From Elephas maximus indicus (lineage: Eukaryota; Chordata; Mammalia; Proboscidea; Elephantidae): a DNA stretch of 64,000 bases. A program made the translations under genes and the position numbers. Of this stretch, positions 36,593 through 63,194 are shown in pieces. The notes under the pieces were generated by a model. The model made no database searches. It saw nothing but the letters and a program-made list of their open reading frames with translations, and was not told the origin of the DNA. The stretch covers positions 100,994,823-101,058,822 of the forward strand of contig NC_064822.1 in assembly GCF_024166365.1 (NCBI RefSeq). The letters run 5' to 3'. How positions within the stretch are numbered: position 1 is the first letter of the stretch; every line of letters starts with the position of its first letter.

Positions 36593-37109
36593 TTCCTTTT
36601 TAACAGTATATAACTGGACAAATTGATTGTATAACCATGGCCTTATTTGGACCGTCATATTTGAAAATGAATATCATTTAATCAGGTATAACAAAGAACT
36701 TTAACGAACAAAGGTTGATTTTATGTACAGAGCCAATGTCTACCCACAAATCTCTCCAGGAAAACAGTTCTAGAACCTGGTTTATAAGGCTCCAAGCCTT
36801 ACTGGGGGTCAGGAAAATCACTTCCTGGCAACTAGAAACCTTAGCAAATTTTGGAGACCCCAAATAGAGAGGAACTTACCCAAATTTACAGATACTGAGG
36901 GAAAGTACGGTGAAGTTTCTTAGGCTTGCTTTCCTACCCTCAAGATAACAAATACTAGTGGTTTTTTAAAGTCCAATCCAAGACTCCTGATGAAAACTTC
37001 CAGATAGAAGTTAATTCTGTGGCTTCAGTATACTGCATGGCTCTAGAAAGCAAATTCAAGAGGTCTGTATAGTTAATTACCACCCTTGCTGCACTTGACC
37101 AAAACTAGT
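36593..37109. other. Unclassified intergenic sequence
   Basis: No gene or family recognised. Confidence 0.35.
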
Positions 37110-37125
37110 AAGGCCAGCCTTTTTT

Positions 37126-38807
37126 TTTTTTTTTATTAACTTTTATTGAGCTTCAAGTGAACCTTTACAAATCAAGTCAAACTGTCACATATAAGTTTAT
37201 ATACATCTTACTCCGTACACCCACTTACTCTCCCCCTAATGAGTCAGCCCCTCCAGTCTCTCCTTTCGTGACATTTTTGTCAGCTTCCAACTCTCTCTAT
37301 CCTCCCATCCCCCCTCCAGACAGGAGATGCCAACACAGTCTCAAGTGTCCGCCTGATATAATTAGCTCGCTCTTCATCAGCATCTCTCTCCTACCCACTG
37401 TCCAGTCCCTTTTTGATGAGTTGTCTTCAGGGATGGTTCCTGTCCTGTGCCAACAGAAGGTTTGGGGACCATGACTGCCGGGATTCCTCTAGTCTCAGTC
37501 AGACCATTAAGTATGGTCTTTTTATGAGAATTTGGGGTCTGCATCCCACTGATCTCCTGCTCCCTCAGGGGTTCTCTGTTGTGCTCCCTGTCAAGGCAGT
37601 CATCGATTGTGGCCGGGCACCAACTAGTTTTTCTGGTCTCAGGATGCTGTAGGTCTCTGGTTCATGTGGCCCTTTCTGTCTCTTGGGCTCTTAGTTGTCG
37701 TGTGACCTTGGTGTTCTTCATTCTCCTTTGCTCCAGGTGGGTTGAGACCAATTGATGCATCTTAGATGGCCACTTGTTAGCATTTAAGACCCCAGACACC
37801 ACATTTCAAAGTGGGATGCAGAATGTTTTCATAATAGAATTATTTTGCCAATTGACTTAGAAGTCCCCTTAAAACATGGTCCCCAAACCCCCGCCCTTGC
37901 TCCGCTGACCTTTGAAGCATTCATTTTATCCCGGAAACTTCTTTGCTTTTGGTCCAGTTCAGTTGAGCTGACCTTCCATGTATTGAGTGTTGTCCTTCCC
38001 TTCACCTAAAGCAGTTCTTATCTACTAATTCATCAGTAAAAAACCCTCTCCCTCCCTCCCTCCCTCCCTCTCCCTCCTCGTAACCACAAAAGTATGTGTT
38101 CTTCTCAGTTTATACTATTTCTCAAGATCTTATAATAGTGGTCTTATACAATATTCGTCCTTTTGCCTCTGACTCATTTAGCTCAGCATAATGCCTTCCA
38201 GGTTCCTCCATGTTATGAAATGTTTCACAGATTCCTCACTGTTCTTTATCGATGTGTAGTATTCCATTGTGTGAATATACCACAATTTATTTACCCATTC
38301 ATCCGTTGATGGACACCTTGGTTGCTTCCAGCTTTTTGCTATTGTAAACAGAGCTGCAATAAACATGGGTGTGCATATATCTGTTCGTGTGAAAGCTCTT
38401 ATTTCTCTAGGGTATATTCCGAGGAGTGGGATTTCTGGGTTGTATGGTAGTTCTATAACTGTTTAAGATAACGCCAGATAGATTTCCAAAGTGGTTGTAC
38501 CATTTTACATTCCCACCAGCAGTGTATAAGAGTTCCAATCTCTCCGCAGCCTCTCCAACATTTATTATTTTGTGTTTTTTTGGACTAATGCCAGCCTTGT
38601 TGGAGTGAGATGGAATCTCATCTTAGTTTTAATTTGCATTTCTCTAATGGCTAATGATCGAGAGCATTTTCTCATGTATCTGTTAGCTGCCTGAATATCT
38701 TCTTTAGTGAAGTGTGTGTTCATAACCTTTGCCCACTTCTTGATTGGGTTGTTTGTCTTTTTGTGGTTGAGTTTTGACAGAATCATATAGATTTTAGAGA
38801 TCAGGCA
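37126..38807 (-). mobile_element. 5'-truncated L1 (3' UTR and ORF2 C-terminus)
   Basis: Poly-T at 37120-37134, the antisense 3' UTR, then the ORF2 end. 38178-38366 translates on the minus strand to AALFTIAKSWKQPRCPSTDE and YIHTMEYYTSIKNSEES, a hallmark of the L1 C-terminus. The duplication AAGGCCAGCCTTTTTT (37110-37125) versus AAGACCAGCCTTTTTT (38808-38823) matches 15 of 16 bases. A (CCCT)n tract lies at about 38050-38080. Confidence 0.9.
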
Positions 38808-38823
38808 AAGACCAGCCTTTTTT

Positions 38824-39422
38824 ATAACCAAGAAAAATCTTTGAGATTATTATGGTCACAAAGGGTGAAGATTATTAGGAAAACTGGAAAGACTTTGAAA
38901 TGAGTATTTTAGTGGAATACTAGGTTTCCCACTTCTGGATTATCTGATTTTATAGGGATTTCACACTCTCTCTCTCTCTTTTTTTTGTCTTTGAGCTATT
39001 TTATAATTCTGTAAATTATAGAAAACTGACAGAGATGAAAATGATTCTTGTCCAGAAATACAAATTAGTTTTGTTGGGTGGAAATATGGTTGATGTTCCC
39101 TGTGAACAAGGCCAATTTTGCATCTATTAGAAATTTGTTTCAGCATTCCTATTTGCTTATATATGTGTCTGTTCTTTGAATTCTATAAACCATTTTTTAA
39201 CATCTTACTTGTTCCATCATTAGAAATGAACTAAGTATATTTTTTGATTCATGTTTACTTCATTTGTATGAATCATGGTTTTATGCTCATATAAAAAAAT
39301 ATATATATATATTTACCCATGTGTTGTCTTTAAAACATTTGAGTTATCTCTAGACGTAAGAGGTAAGATAGGGAGGGATCTAGCTTTATTTTCTTCAAAA
39401 AGTAGCTATTTTCTCACCATGG
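38824..39422. other. Unclassified, AT-rich sequence
   Basis: No family recognised. An (AT)n microsatellite lies at 39294-39311. Confidence 0.35.
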
Positions 39423-39433
39423 ATTGAGTATAA

Positions 39434-39601
39434 ACCAAAAACCAAACCCATTGCCGCTAAGTCGATTCTGACTCGTAGTGACCCTATAGGACAGAGGAGA
39501 ACTGCTGCATAGAGTTTCCAAGGAGTACCTGGTGGATTTGAACTGCTGACCCTTTGGTTAGTAGCTGTAGCTCTTAATCACTATGCCACCAGGGTCTCCT
39601 T
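39434..39601 (-). repeat. AfroSINE, antisense, with exact 11-base duplication
   Basis: Flanked by ATTGAGTATAA at 39423-39433 and 39602-39612. Antisense tail (TTGCCGCTAAGTCGATTCTG), core and head ending ATGCCACCAGGGTCTCC are complete. A fairly well-preserved copy. Confidence 0.95.
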
Positions 39602-39612
39602 ATTGAGTATAA

Positions 39613-40276
39613 CCCCCCCCTTTTTTTTTCATTGATTTGAAAAGCCATCAAATAATAAGTTCTGGTATTTTTTGTGCCCTTTATGTGTTCTCTATCATGA
39701 TCTGTTGATTATAATACAAATGTACAAAACTGTTGTAAGTACTGATACATTTTGATAATTTGGCAAGTTATTTTGATGTTTCACAGACCCAACCGAAGAA
39801 GAGCAGATTGTCCTACCAATTTGGATTAATCTAAAATCTAAACTAACGAAAGATAAAAAGTTAGTGTCCTGTAATTCTAAAGGAATCATCAGCCCTTTCC
39901 AGATGATCCTAGCCAGACAGAACACAAATATGAACCTAGAAGGTAAGCCAAACAGGGCCTCTGAGTTGCAAAGTTATTACAAAACCCATAGTTTATTCTA
40001 TGGGATGGAGGAAAGGGGTCGCGAATAGCTCTTATCTAGACAATTATGTGTCAAATAGGGCAGAATAGAGCAGTATTAGCAGACACTAATGGAGTGGTAG
40101 TAGTAGAAGTCAGAACTATAAAAAGCACTGCAGGAATGGATCTTTTGATTTAGAGCAAAACTGCTCACATTCTTAATAGCCTTTTGGATGGGCTCATTTT
40201 ATTACAACTCCTTGGGTTTAAAGGTAATAATTATTCACTCCCTTTGCCCTGGGTTTTCTGATCACTTAAGAAGTAG
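39613..40276. other. Unclassified intergenic sequence
   Basis: No gene or family recognised beyond C and T runs at 39611-39630. Confidence 0.35.
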
Positions 40277-40565
40277 ACATGTTCTTAGCTGCTGTAAAGT
40301 CATCCCCTGACTCGTGGTGACTCCACACACAATGGAACTAAATACCACCAGTCTTGTGATATACTTAAGATCGGTTACAGAGCAGACCATTTTGTGGTCC
40401 ATAGGGTTTTAACTGGCTGATTTTCAGAAGTAGATTGCCAAGTCTTTCTTCCTAGTCCATCTTATTCAGGAAGCTCTGCTGAAATTTGTTAAGCATCCCA
40501 GCAACATGCAAGCCTCCACTGAGAGACACGTGGTGGCTGTGCATGAGGTGCACTGGCTGGAAGCA
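40277..40565 (-). repeat. Long AfroSINE-related copy with an unusual 5' body
   Basis: The tail GTAAAGTCATCCCCTGACTC and core CATAGGGTTTTAACTGGCTG are AfroSINE-like. The copy then continues with AAGCATCCCAGCAACATGCAAG, CTCCACTGAGAGACACGTGG and GAGGTGCACTGGCTGG instead of the usual head. It may belong to a SINE subfamily with a different (possibly tRNA-Gly) head, here truncated. Confidence 0.55.
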
Positions 40566-40758
40566 TGTAAAAATAAACATATCAGCTTTTTGCTGATGAA
40601 GCAGGATTGGAGTACGTGTCTTAGACTCCTGTGCCCCAGGCTTCAACTTTGAGATCAACATGTGCATCAGTGTAGATCTGCAGATTGGGCTTTACCCAGG
40701 GAGTCCAGGGAAGACCAAGGCAGGCCTCATACCCACGCATATCAGAAAGGCCCAGGCT

Positions 40759-41434
40759 ATGGGGTCTTGAAAGTCGGCAAGCAGCCATCTAAGCTAAAAT
40801 AATTGGTCTCCATTCACCTGGAATAGCTGAGGGAGAAGGAGAGTCAGGAATCATAGGAGATGGACTGGGTGCCTGGTTGCCTCCATGAACAATTGCCTTC
40901 TATGCCATGAGACCAGAATTGGATGGTGCTCAGCTACCATTACATAATGTTTTGATCAAAGAGTCTACAGAAGAATCCTGATCAAAAGGGAGGAAAATAT
41001 GGAATAGAACTTCAAATTCCCAATGAAATCCAGATTTTCTGGAGCCATGGGGGCTGGATGAACCCCCAAAACTATTGGCTTGAGATAATCTTTAAGCCTT
41101 AAACCTCAAACCAAAACTATCCCCTGACATCTTCTTTGAACCAAACAACAATTTAGCTTATTTAGTAAAGAATGTCTGCCTTGGATATTGTGCTGTTTAA
41201 AAGAAAACTATTATCTATGTGGGATCAAATTTACAACAGCAACTTGAAACATCAGATGAGAAGCTTAGGTGGCAATGAGTTTATGTTAATGGTGGTGGAA
41301 TAATTTGGAAAAAGATAGCGAGAATGGTTGTACAACTTGAAGGATGTAATCAATGTCACTAGAAATTGTTGAAATGGTGTATCTTTTGCAGTATATATGT
41401 TTCACCAATAAATATTTTAATTTAAAAAAAGAAA
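40759..41434 (+). mobile_element. L1 3' UTR insertion, second subfamily, with exact 15-base duplication
   Basis: AGAAAGGCCCAGGCT is present at 40744-40758 and 41435-41449. The insert begins ATGGGGTCTTGAAAGTCGGC and ends CACCAATAAATATTTTAATT plus an A-rich tail. It is closely similar to 24870-25685. Confidence 0.9.
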
Positions 41435-41449
41435 AGAAAGGCCCAGGCT

Positions 41450-41864
41450 GTTGATACACCAACGCTACCCGTGGGAAGACTTTGGATATTAGACTCTACA
41501 CATTTTGTTGATCTGATAAAAATTTTCTCTAATCATGGAGAGTAGCCAGGGATAGACAAAGAAAAGGAAAGGCTGCAGTAGCTTTTCCCCCGATATTTCT
41601 TGGAGAAATGGAAGTGTTGGTAGGGTTTCCTACTTTATGAGTGGCTACAGTGTGGGGAGAGGAAAAGTAGAGTCCCTCCTACAACACAGCATAGAAGCTG
41701 TTCTTCATAAAGATGAACCTGAGTTTAAAAAGACACTCTCATATTACAAAGATGGGAAAAGTATGTAACATGTTTCAGACCAGATAGATTTCTATTAGAA
41801 ATACATTTTAAAGTTAGGGTGCTTAAATGGATAAGCTTCCATGATCTAGAACACTAACTCCTTG
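41450..41864. other. Unclassified intergenic sequence
   Basis: No recognisable gene or repeat. Confidence 0.35.
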
Positions 41865-42072
41865 TTGTTAGTTGCCATCGAGTTAATTCCGACTCATGGT
41901 GACCCCATGAAGTGTGTCAGAGTAGAACTGCTATACAGGGTTTTGAAGACTTTGACCTTTCAGAAGCAGACTACCAGGCCCTACTTCCAAGGCATCTCTT
42001 TGTGGGTTTGAACCATCCACCTCTTGGTTGGTAGACCAGCGCTTAACCATGTGCACCACCCAGGGACTCCTA
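41865..42072 (-). repeat. AfroSINE, long-body subfamily, antisense
   Basis: Antisense tail GTTGCCATCGAGTTAATTCC, core, body (CAGAAGCAGACTACCAGGCC) and a head ending CACCACCCAGGGACTCC. It lies just outside the predicted end of SLC38A1. Confidence 0.9.
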
Positions 42073-42237
42073 GACGCTGGCAGATGTGTACAAATCTTTC
42101 TCTAACAATCCTGCCCCCCCTTTTTGCACTGTACCCCAAAAACTGAACACAAAATTCAGAAATACTTTTAGTTAATATTTTTAATGTTTAAAAACTATGT
42201 TAACAGAGCAGTTATAGAACAGAACTTCTTACATTTT

Positions 42238-42243
42238 TTTATT
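42238..42243 (-). promoter_or_regulatory. SLC38A1: Candidate distal polyadenylation signal (AATAAA) of SLC38A1
   Basis: TTTATT on the plus strand reads AATAAA in gene orientation. It is the last such motif before the repeat-rich intergenic DNA and is followed by a GT/T-rich element. Use of this signal is inferred, not shown. Confidence 0.5.
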
Positions 42244-43869
42244 TACACCACACTCTGAAAAACAAAACAAAAACAAACTCTATCTGATTACCTATGAATA
42301 GCAAAGTTTTGTGTCTTGTGACTCACTTAAATCTCTCATCTGAAATTCACTTACAAGATTTTTACATTAATAAAACAGTGGTGTGCTACATTACAGGACT
42401 CAAATGAAGTCTAAAATACACTGGGCTCTAGAGAGTAGATTACGTACCAGTGATCAAGATTCAAGTGTTTTGGGAAAAAATTACTTAAGACAGTCTATAT
42501 TGATGTCAACACTGAAAAATGAAAGGCAAACATGCAAGACTTTCAAAAGCTCGATAAAGCAATGGTTCGTTGTTTTTTTCTTCAAATTTGTGCTCATGGT
42601 TAATATTCAGGTTACTGTCCCCCTTTCAAAGATCCCAAAGTCTGAGAAACACAGCAATTCAATATTGAAGAAAAAAAACATTCTCCTCCCCAACTTCTAT
42701 TTTCATAAATACTGTGTACTGGCATCAGTGTTAACAGTCAAAGAACATTATGAAGAAACACTGTCATTTTGGGTATATTTGTTTCTATATGATAATAATT
42801 TGGGTCTAAGTATTCCTTATTTGTAGCTCAGGGGACTATCTTTTAAATAACACCCTCATAAGAAATCAACGCAACTATTTCTCAGGCATTTCTTTTTCTA
42901 AACAATTAAGTATGAGTTTAGGTTTCAAGTTTACATTGTTACCCGGGAGAGAAAGTAAATTTTTCTAATTCCCAAATAAAACCACTAATATCTATGAACA
43001 CATTTATTCTTTATATGCAAATACTAGATACTTCTATTTCAGTGTGGATCAACAACTGCAAAAATATACAGCCTCCTATTTATTTACACTATATTTACAG
43101 ACAAATTAAGTATTTCCTACAGTAAAACCACAGCTGCATAGATTCTTCCTTTAGAAAACAGAAATTCAAGCCTGTATACAGGATGAGCCCAGTTTCATAG
43201 TTCTTCCTCAGAGTCTGGGACACGCTACGGAGGATGGTATCCGGACTTGTATGCATTTTTATGTTTTTCAAGAAATTTCCCTTCCAGATTTAGTGATATT
43301 TTTCAGTTGTTAGCCACCCCACTCTGAATTTGTACCTGAAAGCTTTATATCATTATAAATAATTCACTGCATGTATTTTAGAGGAAGTATGTTCTGTTGC
43401 TCAGGGATTCTCAAATCTGCCACCCCTGAGTAAAACCATTTGTCAGTATGGCTAAATGATATAGTCTGTTTCTCCTTTGTTTGAAAGTGTCTGGATGCTT
43501 ACTGTGAATTTGAATGGGGTAATTATATTTTTAATGTCCTTTCTAAGCCTCAAGCCATTTAAACTGATAAAATGAGGGAGACTAACAGGTGTTGCTCCAA
43601 GACATAAAATCAAGTATCTGATTATTACCAGTCTCCTCCCTACCCCAACTAAATGTGCAGCCCACTAAAATGGAACTGAGCTCTGCGTCCTTTTAAGAGC
43701 AGTTTGCAGTTCCTTAGGCCATACAGAGCTTTCAATAGAGAACTCAGTTTCTGAGGACGGGATTGACCACCACACAATGAAGACAAACACTCTGGAGAAC
43801 TTACCCCTGACACAAATTCAGTATTCTCTCTATGGTTGAATTTACAACAGTATTTCCTTTTAATTTCCC

Positions 43870-43893
43870 TCAAAAAAAAAAAAAAAAAAAAAA
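43870..43893. repeat. Poly(A) run in the predicted 3' UTR
   Basis: A run of A residues on the plus strand (poly-U in the transcript sense). No attached retrotransposon is evident. Confidence 0.8.
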
Positions 43894-44204
43894 AGCCTCA
43901 CTTTCATGTCTCCACAGCTTTTAAAAATGTAATATTATGGTGCCTCAGCCCAAAGTAACACCTGAGTACAGATGGGCTTCCTTTACAAGTGTGCACTGCC
44001 CCAGCATTTCCAGAGAAGTGGGGGGAGGGTGACCTGCGGGCCACATGGTATCACCTTGCCTTCCTGCCATCAAATAGACCCCTGCTGCTGAGACCCTTTC
44101 CTCGCCTCCCTAAGTCCTGGCTCCCATACCTTGCCTCACGAGTCCTAGGAACCATCTTCTGAGGTAGGACTAATGGTGAGAAAAAGTTAGCGTAATTGGC
44201 TTAG

Positions 44205-44386
44205 TGTGGTTCTCACATTTGAGCACACATCAGAATCACCTAGAGGACTTGTTAAAAAACAGCCTGCCGGGCCCCACCCTGACAGCATCTGACTCACTAG
44301 GTCTGGGGTGGTGCCTGAATTCTAACAAGTTCCCAAATGCTGCTGATGCTACTGATCTGGGGACCACACTGTGAGAGCCACTGGCT
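44205..44386 (+). repeat. MER5A-like hAT-Charlie MITE in the 3' UTR
   Basis: GTGTGGTTCTCACATTTGAG, CAGAATCACCTAGAGGACTT, GGGCCCCACC, GACTCACTAGGTCTGGGGTG, TTCTAACAAGTTCCC and CCACACTGTGAGAGCCACTG in the canonical MER5A order. It is better preserved than the copy at 2836. Confidence 0.85.
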
Positions 44387-44508
44387 TTGTTTGGGGCTTG
44401 AGTCCAATTCCAGTCTGGGATAACTGTCGGAGGTGTCCTCTGAAATACAGGACTCTTACAGTAGCTCTCTGCCACCCAACCCCTACCGCCATCCCCTCTG
44501 TGTGCCTT

Positions 44509-44526
44509 TTTTTTTTTTTTTTTTTT
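44509..44526. repeat. Poly(T) run
   Basis: Eighteen T residues in a row, reading poly-A in the SLC38A1 transcript sense. It could cause internal oligo-dT priming in cDNA libraries. Confidence 0.85.
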
Positions 44527-47500
44527 CCTCATCAGGGTCTGTAAATGTTAAAAAGTAAAGTGGATAAAGGTTTTTACCCCCCATCTGATTCCTGGGCAGT
44601 TAAACCATGGTTACTAGCACTAAAATCATTAAAAGTGCCCTGTGCTTGCTCAATGACTGGCATATAGGGGAAGCTATGCAGCAGCACCCCTTTCTGCAGT
44701 GGGTAGGGAAGGAGATGAACTGTGGAAGTAGAGTCCCACAAGTAGAAGCAGGCAAGCAAAGCCTGAGAAGAAAAGGTACCAACTGAGGAATGTACCGGCA
44801 GTTTGCAACCACAAGGTCCCACAACCTCCTTCACAGTTCCCCACCCCCCAACCCCTCCCACACGCACACCATTAGGCTCCCTGGTGGTCCTGGACTCATT
44901 CTTCCCCACTGCTGCTGGAGACCTGGCTTCAGGCCATGAAGGTTGCCTCTAGCTGGTGGAGACCCTACCCCCACTATCCCCCAGGTGGTGTGTGGCTGGG
45001 ATGGACAGCCCATAATCCCAACACTAGGCAGTGTTGTGTCTCCGAACAAATTACCCCACAGAAACAATATTATATTTAGCGGTCAGGTTTTTTCCCAATC
45101 TTGTTATGTTATTCTATTTCAACTAAACGATGAATGCAATAATCTTTTCTGAGCTGGTCTGGAGGCCTAACCACTATGTGTAACCTGGTTTCTAAAGGAA
45201 AACATATTCCAGGTTGCAAACAACCAGTTTAGGCATTTTTGGAATACAAACTGCTTATAAACTGGGGACTTCCTGTGCCTAAGAAAACTAGGTTTCCTTC
45301 CTGTACATGCTTCACTACCCTCACTTCCAATAAGTAACATGAAGTAACTTAGAGATTTTACAATAGCTTGTGTTACAATAACTAGAGAACAGTTCTAAAT
45401 CCAATGTCAAAAACTGGCACTGCTCACTAGTGTAGAGATCCTATCTACCCAAGGAAAACGTGCTGCCCCCTATGGCTACGGTATAGTAATCTTTAGTCTA
45501 CTAACTTAGCCGAGAAACTTCTATAGCATTTAATGTGTTGTTTAAATTCTACCTAACACCTGCGATACGTGTATTTTTGGCTACCAGTTCACTATTCTGA
45601 ACAAGAAGAATACAAGCAGTACACTTAACGGCTAATCCCACACAACTGATGATTCATCAATGACGTCTGACAAATACAGCAGGTTCTATTATATTCAGTC
45701 AACAACAGATAAACTCAGATAAACATCCAGAGAAGGTTTTAAAAACATGTGGTACCACAGACATCAACAACGTGCCTCCTCTAAATAAATATATTTTAAA
45801 TAATAATTTATAAATTCCTTGTACACTGACACATAAAAATCCAGAGATCCAAAAATATCACAACACATCCCAGAGTTAATGGTAATTTTCTGTATGAGCT
45901 CTGTGAGTGTAAAATGAATCACGACAAATTAATAAGAAAAACAAAGTAGCATAACATATCTTGCAAACTAAATTCTGTAGTTTTATAATGGAGGGTCATC
46001 CCCCTACTTGGTTATTTCATTACTTGGCATTCCAGACAAGCCTCAAAGGGCCAACTTTGTTAGGTTTCGCTCATTGCTCATTAATACGGAAAACATTTTT
46101 GAAAAGGATGGCTCTGGATCTTACTGACCTTCATATCTAAATATCCAAATTCTGACCTAATGTTTGACGTAATTCTGTAGCATTATATTAAAGGTTATTA
46201 TGATCCTTTCAAGCAATGCAGGAAATAACCTTTCATTCTTCCCCAGGAGGATCCCAGAAGATGCTTCAATGCCTGCATTATCTGCAAGATGTTGGTTTGT
46301 AAATGGGAGGGACAGTTCCTGTTACTCTCACTGAGCAAGGAGGCCTGGGAGGAGGAATCGCCTTTGGGGATTTGGCAGGGGGGAGGGGGGAACAGAACCC
46401 AGAGAGAAGTGCCTAGAAACCCTGCCAACAGGTCTGTGGTTAGGTTCTGCGTATCTGAGGATAAGAAATCTGTGCTCAGTGAATTGATGTGTTTGAAATA
46501 TTAAGTCAGAATAGAGATAAAACACAAGTTCTATTTCAGTGGACCAGCTCATGGAACACACACTTCTTATGGTGTGATATTGATGATCTAATCACAGGTG
46601 ATGGCCTAGCTTAGGGGGTTGAAGTTTGGGGTTTCTTTGCCATCTCCCACTCCTTTCCAAACTACCTTGCTCCAAAGACTTCTTTTTGAGTCTCTGGGTG
46701 GTTTCGTTTCCCGCTCCCTTTAAGAGAGGGGCTGGGGTAAGAGTACCAGGCCACTCTGTTCTCCTGTGGGGGCCGTGTCAGGGCGCACAGTAATGGCCCA
46801 CCCCTTGGTTAGGGAAGAGAAGAGGAGACAGAAGTAACGTACATGGCTATCATGTCACAAATACTTCACAAAGATGATCTCTGAGAGTTTTTCCATTTTT
46901 AGACTCTGGATGAACAGTTAATGGAGAAGAAATAGAAATGAGGCTTATTTAAGGTACAAAAATCTAGTATTTGTAGTAACCTAAATTTACAAGTATAAAA
47001 CAAGTCTTTTAAAGACTCCTCTAAAGTACCCAATATAAAATAGGAATCACATATCATAAAGCATCGTTAATTAGATACACATTAAATTATTCTCTGTGCA
47101 AAAAGCTGGTGGACATGAGTGAAAGGTGCTGGGTTTATAATTTCATAAAATCTTTTCCCCTTCAGCAATACAGGTGTAGAGCTGAAGGCTATCTGCATCA
47201 GAGGGATATTTTCATAGGCATTTGGACAATCTTTTCACAGCATTCTTGCTTATCTATTTACCACCAAGGTGCCATACATCTCCCCCAGTAGAAGCTGACT
47301 CAGACTAGAGTAGCTTTGACATAGGTTGCCAAGAGGGAAGCAAAACGTCTTTTCTTTTACTAGATTACTCAAAAGTATACTTCAATAGATTTACCAAAAT
47401 AAGAATCGCCCTGCCCCCTTCTCAGCTGAGGACGACTGGCCAGAGAACGCCTCTGCACCAGAGCAGAATGGAGTACTGGCCCCAGGCTCACTGGGCTGCC

Positions 47501-48086
47501 GGAGCTCTACTGCCAGGCAGGCAGAGCCAATTCAAATACTGGCCCTGCAATGGCACCCACCCTGCGGCTCTCCTATCATTTTCCCTGTGTGCTATATTAA
47601 CCAAAATAGGCAAATTATTTATGAAACCATTTTTTTTTCCTGTAAAGCAAAATAAATATATACAATTCAAGATTCTTTTCTAAAAAGGTACAGATTATGT
47701 GAGCCAAACGTCAATAGGAAAATTATTCCAGAAGCTTGCTGTATAATAAATAAACACAACTGATTATCATGTTGTCAAAGTTCTAAGAGACCATGAAGCC
47801 ACAACACATAGAGTTAGGAGAGTGAAAAATAATTAATGGCAAAAAGTACTTGGAAACACGGTTGCATGAAATATGGAAAAAAAAAATTCTTAAATTGATC
47901 CCAAACCTCAAAGGGACATGACCCATTATAGAAACAGGTCTCTGTTTTGCTACCAATGTGTTGTTCCATTTTAAGTATCTTGTGAATTTCTATTTGCTTC
48001 TGTAAACTTGCAAAAGAAGTGATGAGGGGTTGCTGATGTGTGGTGACTTGACTGAGCAGCAGACGGGAATGTTTTCTCAGCTGGTT

Positions 48087-63194
<15,108 letters not shown>

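Larger units (their letters stand above)
42220..48086 (-). other. SLC38A1: Predicted long 3' UTR of SLC38A1
   Basis: The sequence after the stop codon is free of AfroSINE, L1 and RTE insertions for about 5.9 kb, unlike its surroundings. That fits a selected transcribed 3' end, and SLC38A1 mRNAs in other mammals carry 3' UTRs of several kilobases. A minus-strand AATAAA lies at 42238-42243 (TTTATT on the plus strand), followed in transcript direction by T/GT-rich sequence near 42130-42170, which suggests cleavage around 42215-42230. Other AATAAA motifs upstream (for example near 42995) could give shorter forms. It contains one old MER5A-like copy and long A and T runs. The end is inferred. Confidence 0.65.

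Noticed and set aside
42383..42826. 147-residue open frame on the plus strand
   Set aside because: Antisense to the predicted SLC38A1 3' UTR, low-complexity Lys/Phe-rich product, no recognisable domain or splice context.
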